A DNA stretch of 64,000 nt from Lysobacteraceae bacterium 2PB (GTDB lineage: Bacteria; Pseudomonadota; Gammaproteobacteria; Xanthomonadales; Xanthomonadaceae). Each line of letters begins with the position of its first letter. The first letter of the stretch is position 1. This document shows positions 61,011 through 64,000 of the stretch, in pieces. The notes under the pieces are model-generated. The model did no database searches. It saw nothing but the letters and a program-made list of their open reading frames with translations, and was not told where the DNA came from. The position numbers and the translations under genes were made by a program. The stretch spans positions 1 through 64,000 of the forward strand of contig SCMT01000002.1 in assembly GCA_005502915.1 (NCBI GenBank), given 5' to 3'.

Positions 61011-62402
61011 ATGATGCCGCGACTGACCTTCGACCCCGATCTGCTGCGCCGCTACGACCGGCCCGGCCCGCGCTACACGTCGTACCCGACGGCGCCGCAG
61101 TTCGGCCCGGATTTCGGCGAGGCCGAGCTGCGCCGCGCCATACAGGACAGCAACGGCGATCCGATTCCGCGCCGGCTGTCGCTGTATGTCCACGTGCCGT
61201 TCTGCCTCAGCCCGTGCTTCTACTGCGGCTGCAACCGGGTCATCACCCGCGACCGCAGCCGCGGCGACGCCTACCTGACCCATCTGTGCCGGGAGATCGC
61301 GGCGATCGCGCCGCTGTTCGACCGCGACCGCGAGGTCATCCAGCTGCATTTCGGCGGTGGCACGCCCAATTTCCTCAGCGCGACCCAGCTGCGCTGCACC
61401 GTCGACGTGCTGCGCCGGCATTTCCGCTTCAGCGACGCGCCCGATCGCGACATTTCGATCGAGCTGGATCCGCGCACCGTGCTGCCGCAGGACATCGCCG
61501 AGCTGGCGCAGGCCGGCTTCAACCGCGCCAGCCTCGGCGTGCAGGACTTCGATCCGGCGGTGCAGGAAGCGGTGAACCGCATCCAGGGCGTGGAGCAGAC
61601 CCGCGCCGTGGTCGATGCCTGCCGCGCGCACGGGTTCCGCTCGCTCAACATCGACCTGATCTACGGCCTGCCGAACCAGACCATCGACGGTTTCCGTCGC
61701 ACGCTGGACACGGTGATCGCGATGCGTCCGGACCGCCTGGCGGTGTACAGCTACGCCCACCTGCCGGACATGTTCAAGGCGCAGCGCCAGCTCGACGCGC
61801 GCCTGCTGCCCGATGCCGAGACCAAGCTCGCGCTGCTGCAACTGGCGATCGAGACGCTGACCGACGCCGGTTACGAGTACATCGGCATGGACCACTTCGC
61901 CCTGCCGGACGACGAACTGGCGCAGGCGCAGGCGCGCGGCGGGCTGCACCGCAACTTCATGGGCTACACCACGCATGCCGACAGCGACCTGATCGGCCTG
62001 GGCGTCAGCGCGATCAGCCACATCGGCACCAGCTTCAGCCAGAACCCGCGCGACCTGCCGGGCTGGCAGACCGCGCTGGACGAAGGTCGGCTGCCGGTGT
62101 TCCGCGGCATGTTCATGTCCGAGGACGACCAGCTGCGCGCCGATCTGATCCAGCGCCTGATGTGCCAGGGCGAGATCCCGGTGTCGGCGCTGGAACGTCG
62201 CTACGGCATCGACTTCCGCGAGTATTTCGCGGATGCGCTGGTCCAGCTGGCGCCGCTGGCGAGCGACGGCCTGGTGCAGATCGGTGAAGACCGCATCGAA
62301 GTGACCGCGCGAGGGCGCCTGCTGTTGCGCAACATCGCGATGTGCTTCGACCACTACCTCCAGCGTCCCGTCGAACGTCCGCGGTTTTCGCGGGCGATCT
62401 GA
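61011..62402 (+). CDS. hemN: Oxygen-independent coproporphyrinogen III oxidase
   Basis: A 463-residue radical SAM enzyme making protoporphyrinogen IX in haem synthesis without oxygen. The Fe4S4 motif is YVHVPFCLSPCFYCGC (CxxxCxxC). Other family markers are PRYTSYPTAPQFG at the N-terminus, LHFGGGTPNFLS, ELDPRTVLPQDI, LIYGLPNQTIDGF and MDHFALPDDEL. The length matches E. coli HemN (457), so it is HemN and not the shorter HemW. No ribosome site is seen before the ATG. The FNR/ANR-type box fits low-oxygen induction as known for hemN in other bacteria. Confidence 0.94.
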   Translation: MMPRLTFDPDLLRRYDRPGPRYTSYPTAPQFGPDFGEAELRRAIQDSNGDPIPRRLSLYVHVPFCLSPCFYCGCNRVITRDRSRGDAYLTHLCREIAAIAPLFDRDREVIQLHFGGGTPNFLSATQLRCTVDVLRRHFRFSDAPDRDISIELDPRTVLPQDIAELAQAGFNRASLGVQDFDPAVQEAVNRIQGVEQTRAVVDACRAHGFRSLNIDLIYGLPNQTIDGFRRTLDTVIAMRPDRLAVYSYAHLPDMFKAQRQLDARLLPDAETKLALLQLAIETLTDAGYEYIGMDHFALPDDELAQAQARGGLHRNFMGYTTHADSDLIGLGVSAISHIGTSFSQNPRDLPGWQTALDEGRLPVFRGMFMSEDDQLRADLIQRLMCQGEIPVSALERRYGIDFREYFADALVQLAPLASDGLVQIGEDRIEVTARGRLLLRNIAMCFDHYLQRPVERPRFSRAI

Positions 62403-62588
62403 GGGATTCAAAGCAGGGACGTTCGCGTCGCATTCGGTCGCAGCGGGACGGCCGTGCCGGTGGCGTCACGCGCGTGGCGGTCATCACAAGTGATTGATCC
62501 CGTATCGGAATCAGCTGCTTGCGGTCTGGGTGGCCTGCTTCTTGCTTGATCGGGAAGAACCCCGTCCGGCCCACGCGACCCCCCGACC

Positions 62589-63779
62589 ATGCCGCCCCCG
62601 ATCGCCCACGACTTGCCCGACGCGGCGGCGGCCGGGCGCCCCGACGGTTGCGAGCACGTCCCGATCGACGCGCAGCTGGACATCGAGCGCGAGGTCGCGG
62701 TCGACAAGATCCGCATGCTCCATCGCGAGGCCAGCCACAGCCTGGGCGGCTCGCTGCTGGCCGGCGTGCTCTGGGTCTGCGCGGTCTGGGGTACTGCGTC
62801 GCACGTGCTGCTCGTGGCCTGGCTGGCGATCTTCGCGCTGGCGATGATGGCCCGCCTGGCGCTGGTCCTGCGCTACCGCCGCCGTACCGCCGATCCGGAC
62901 GCCATGACGATCTGGTTCCGCGGCTACGCGCTGACCGTGCTCGTTTCCTCGCTGATGTGGGGGTTCGGCGCCCCGTTGCTCATGCGCGATGCGCCGTTGC
63001 TGCAGGTCCTGGTGACCTTCGCCTTCCTCATCGGGCTTGCCGGTGCCTCGCTGGTGGCCTATGGCCTGTTTCCCCGGTTCACGCTGCTGGTGATCGGCCT
63101 GCTGCTGCTGCCGGTGGAACTGCTGCTGTTCTTCTCCGGCGACACCGTCGCGCGCTGGGCATGCCTGGCCGGCGTGCTGTTCGCGCTCAGTACTTCGCGT
63201 GGCGTTTACGCGTACGGCGCGCGCATGGACGAGAGCGTGCGCCAGACCCATCGACTGCGCGAAGCCAACCGCATCGCACAGTGGCATGCCGAAACCGACG
63301 TGCTGACCGGCCTCAACAACCGCCGCGCCTTCACCGCCGCCGCGCGCGCGCTGATGCAGCTCGCCGCACGCGAAGACAGTCGCGTCGCGATCCTGGTCAT
63401 CGACCTGGACCACTTCAAGGACATCAACGACGGCCACGGTCATTCGGTCGGCGACGCCATGCTCGCCCATGTCGCCGATCTGATGCGCGCCGCGCTGCGC
63501 CGCTCCGACATCTGCGGTCGCCTCGGCGGCGACGAATTCGCGGTGCTGCTGCCGAACGCCACGTCCGACGCCGCGCACGCGGTCGCGGAGAAGATCCGTG
63601 CGCTCGCGATGCAGACCACCGTGCCGCTGGACGGCCTGGAGGTGTCGGTCTGCCTGAGCATCGGCATCGCCTGCGGCACGGGCGAAGGTTTCGACGCGCT
63701 GCTGGCGCGCGCCGACCATGCCATGTACGAGGCCAAGCGCATGGGCCCGAACCGGATCGTCGCCGCCGCCGCGACGTGA
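62589..63779 (+). CDS. Membrane-bound diguanylate cyclase
   Basis: A 396-residue protein. Residues 50-215 contain about six membrane spans in three pairs (LLAGVLWVCAVWGTASHVLL, and so on to LAGVLFALSTSRGVYAYG) and may sense a signal. A short helical stalk leads to a GGDEF domain with TDVLTGLNNRRAFTAAARAL, VIDLDHFKDINDGHGHSVGD and the active site GRLGGDEFAVLLP. An RxxD product-inhibition site (RRSD) lies five residues before it. All residues for making cyclic di-GMP are intact, so it should promote surface attachment or lower motility. Confidence 0.9.
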   Translation: MPPPIAHDLPDAAAAGRPDGCEHVPIDAQLDIEREVAVDKIRMLHREASHSLGGSLLAGVLWVCAVWGTASHVLLVAWLAIFALAMMARLALVLRYRRRTADPDAMTIWFRGYALTVLVSSLMWGFGAPLLMRDAPLLQVLVTFAFLIGLAGASLVAYGLFPRFTLLVIGLLLLPVELLLFFSGDTVARWACLAGVLFALSTSRGVYAYGARMDESVRQTHRLREANRIAQWHAETDVLTGLNNRRAFTAAARALMQLAAREDSRVAILVIDLDHFKDINDGHGHSVGDAMLAHVADLMRAALRRSDICGRLGGDEFAVLLPNATSDAAHAVAEKIRALAMQTTVPLDGLEVSVCLSIGIACGTGEGFDALLARADHAMYEAKRMGPNRIVAAAAT

Positions 63780-63834
63780 GACCATGCAGCGCCCGCATGT
63801 GCGGGCGTCGCGACGTTTCCGCGAGGCATCGAAC

Positions 63835-64000
63835 ATGGACCCATCCGCACTGCTCGCCTGGTATCCGCAACTGCGCACGCTGCACATCGCCTGCGTGCTG
63901 CTCAGCGGCGGCTTGTTCTTCGCGCGCGGCACCGGCGTGCTGGCCGGCGCGGCATGGCCGATGCGCAAAGCGGTGCGACTGACCAGCTACGCCATCGACA
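63835..64000 (+). CDS. SirB2-family membrane protein, runs off the right edge
   Basis: The first 55 codons are visible (MDPSALLAWYPQLRTLHIAC...). They match the start of the SirB2 family: short N-terminus, LRTLHIACVLLSGGLFFARG as the first span, and AAWPMRKAVRLTSYAID leading to the second. SirB2 proteins are small four-span membrane proteins of unclear function, named for an effect on Salmonella invasion genes. A hairpin CGCCCGCATGTGCGGGCG (63791-63808) lies between it and the diguanylate cyclase gene. Confidence 0.65.
   Translation, partial: MDPSALLAWYPQLRTLHIACVLLSGGLFFARGTGVLAGAAWPMRKAVRLTSYAID

Overview
The window is a GC-rich (roughly two-thirds G+C by eye) chromosomal segment of a gammaproteobacterium, most likely Xanthomonadaceae of the Lysobacter/Luteimonas/Stenotrophomonas type. 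Pointers are a plant-type glutamate-cysteine ligase, a C-terminal XVIPCD domain (the secretion signal of Xanthomonadales antibacterial type IV effectors), the engB / cytochrome c4 / double dsbA block, a fused NadM-Nudix enzyme beside NadV, a YtrA-type GntR/ABC locus, and small dispersed palindromic repeats. The assignment is inferred from gene content; no rRNA or tRNA gene was seen.

Region by region. 1-2300 is accessory: the start of an IS481-type transposase, then two copies of a small cassette (13-bp inverted repeat plus a 57-codon ORF) flanking a TPR gene that resembles orphan immunity proteins. 2478-13196 holds a Tat-exported amidohydrolase, DUF2058 and YgjP-like genes, a SIMPL protein, a BaiN-type flavoprotein, the nadM-nadV nicotinamide salvage operon, a TonB-C-like exported protein and a Kef-type antiporter. 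13384-16987 is a ycgL / giant ankyrin membrane protein operon. 17391-24331 holds an S9 dipeptidyl peptidase, an EptA-type phosphoethanolamine transferase, and hppD plus a VOC gene divergent from a LysR regulator. 24420-29978 is a YtrA-type regulator, ABC ATPase, permease and S9 peptidase operon with a clear operator. 30321-37263 carries rpoH behind a CIRCE-like element, a NYN/OST-HTH protein, DUF1203, an SDR-ndh operon divergent from a GbsR/MarR regulator across a palindrome, and a GH109-like oxidoreductase.

37284-46226 contains priA, then about 1.1 kb of non-coding DNA with three repeats of a paired inverted DnaA-box module, a sigma-region-4-like protein, DUF4286, DUF3667, a MATE exporter and sppA. 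46336-51348 has gshA and a peptide ABC locus in which substrate-binding protein and first permease are separated by a VIT-family gene and the second permease survives only as a possible start. 51680-53428 has a proteinase K-like protease and a DUF2007 protein. 53475-56715 is the most striking locus: a 675-residue XVIPCD effector with three peptidoglycan-targeting modules, preceded by a lipoprotein that is its likely immunity factor. The window ends with engB, cytochrome c4, two DsbA lipoproteins, an EEP hydrolase, hemN behind an FNR/ANR-type box, a membrane diguanylate cyclase and the start of a SirB2-family gene.

Several regulators sit next to what they probably control: LysR/hppD, YtrA/ABC, GbsR/ndh, HrcA acting on CIRCE at rpoH, and an FNR-type factor at hemN. 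In each case the operator-like inverted repeat can be read directly from the DNA.
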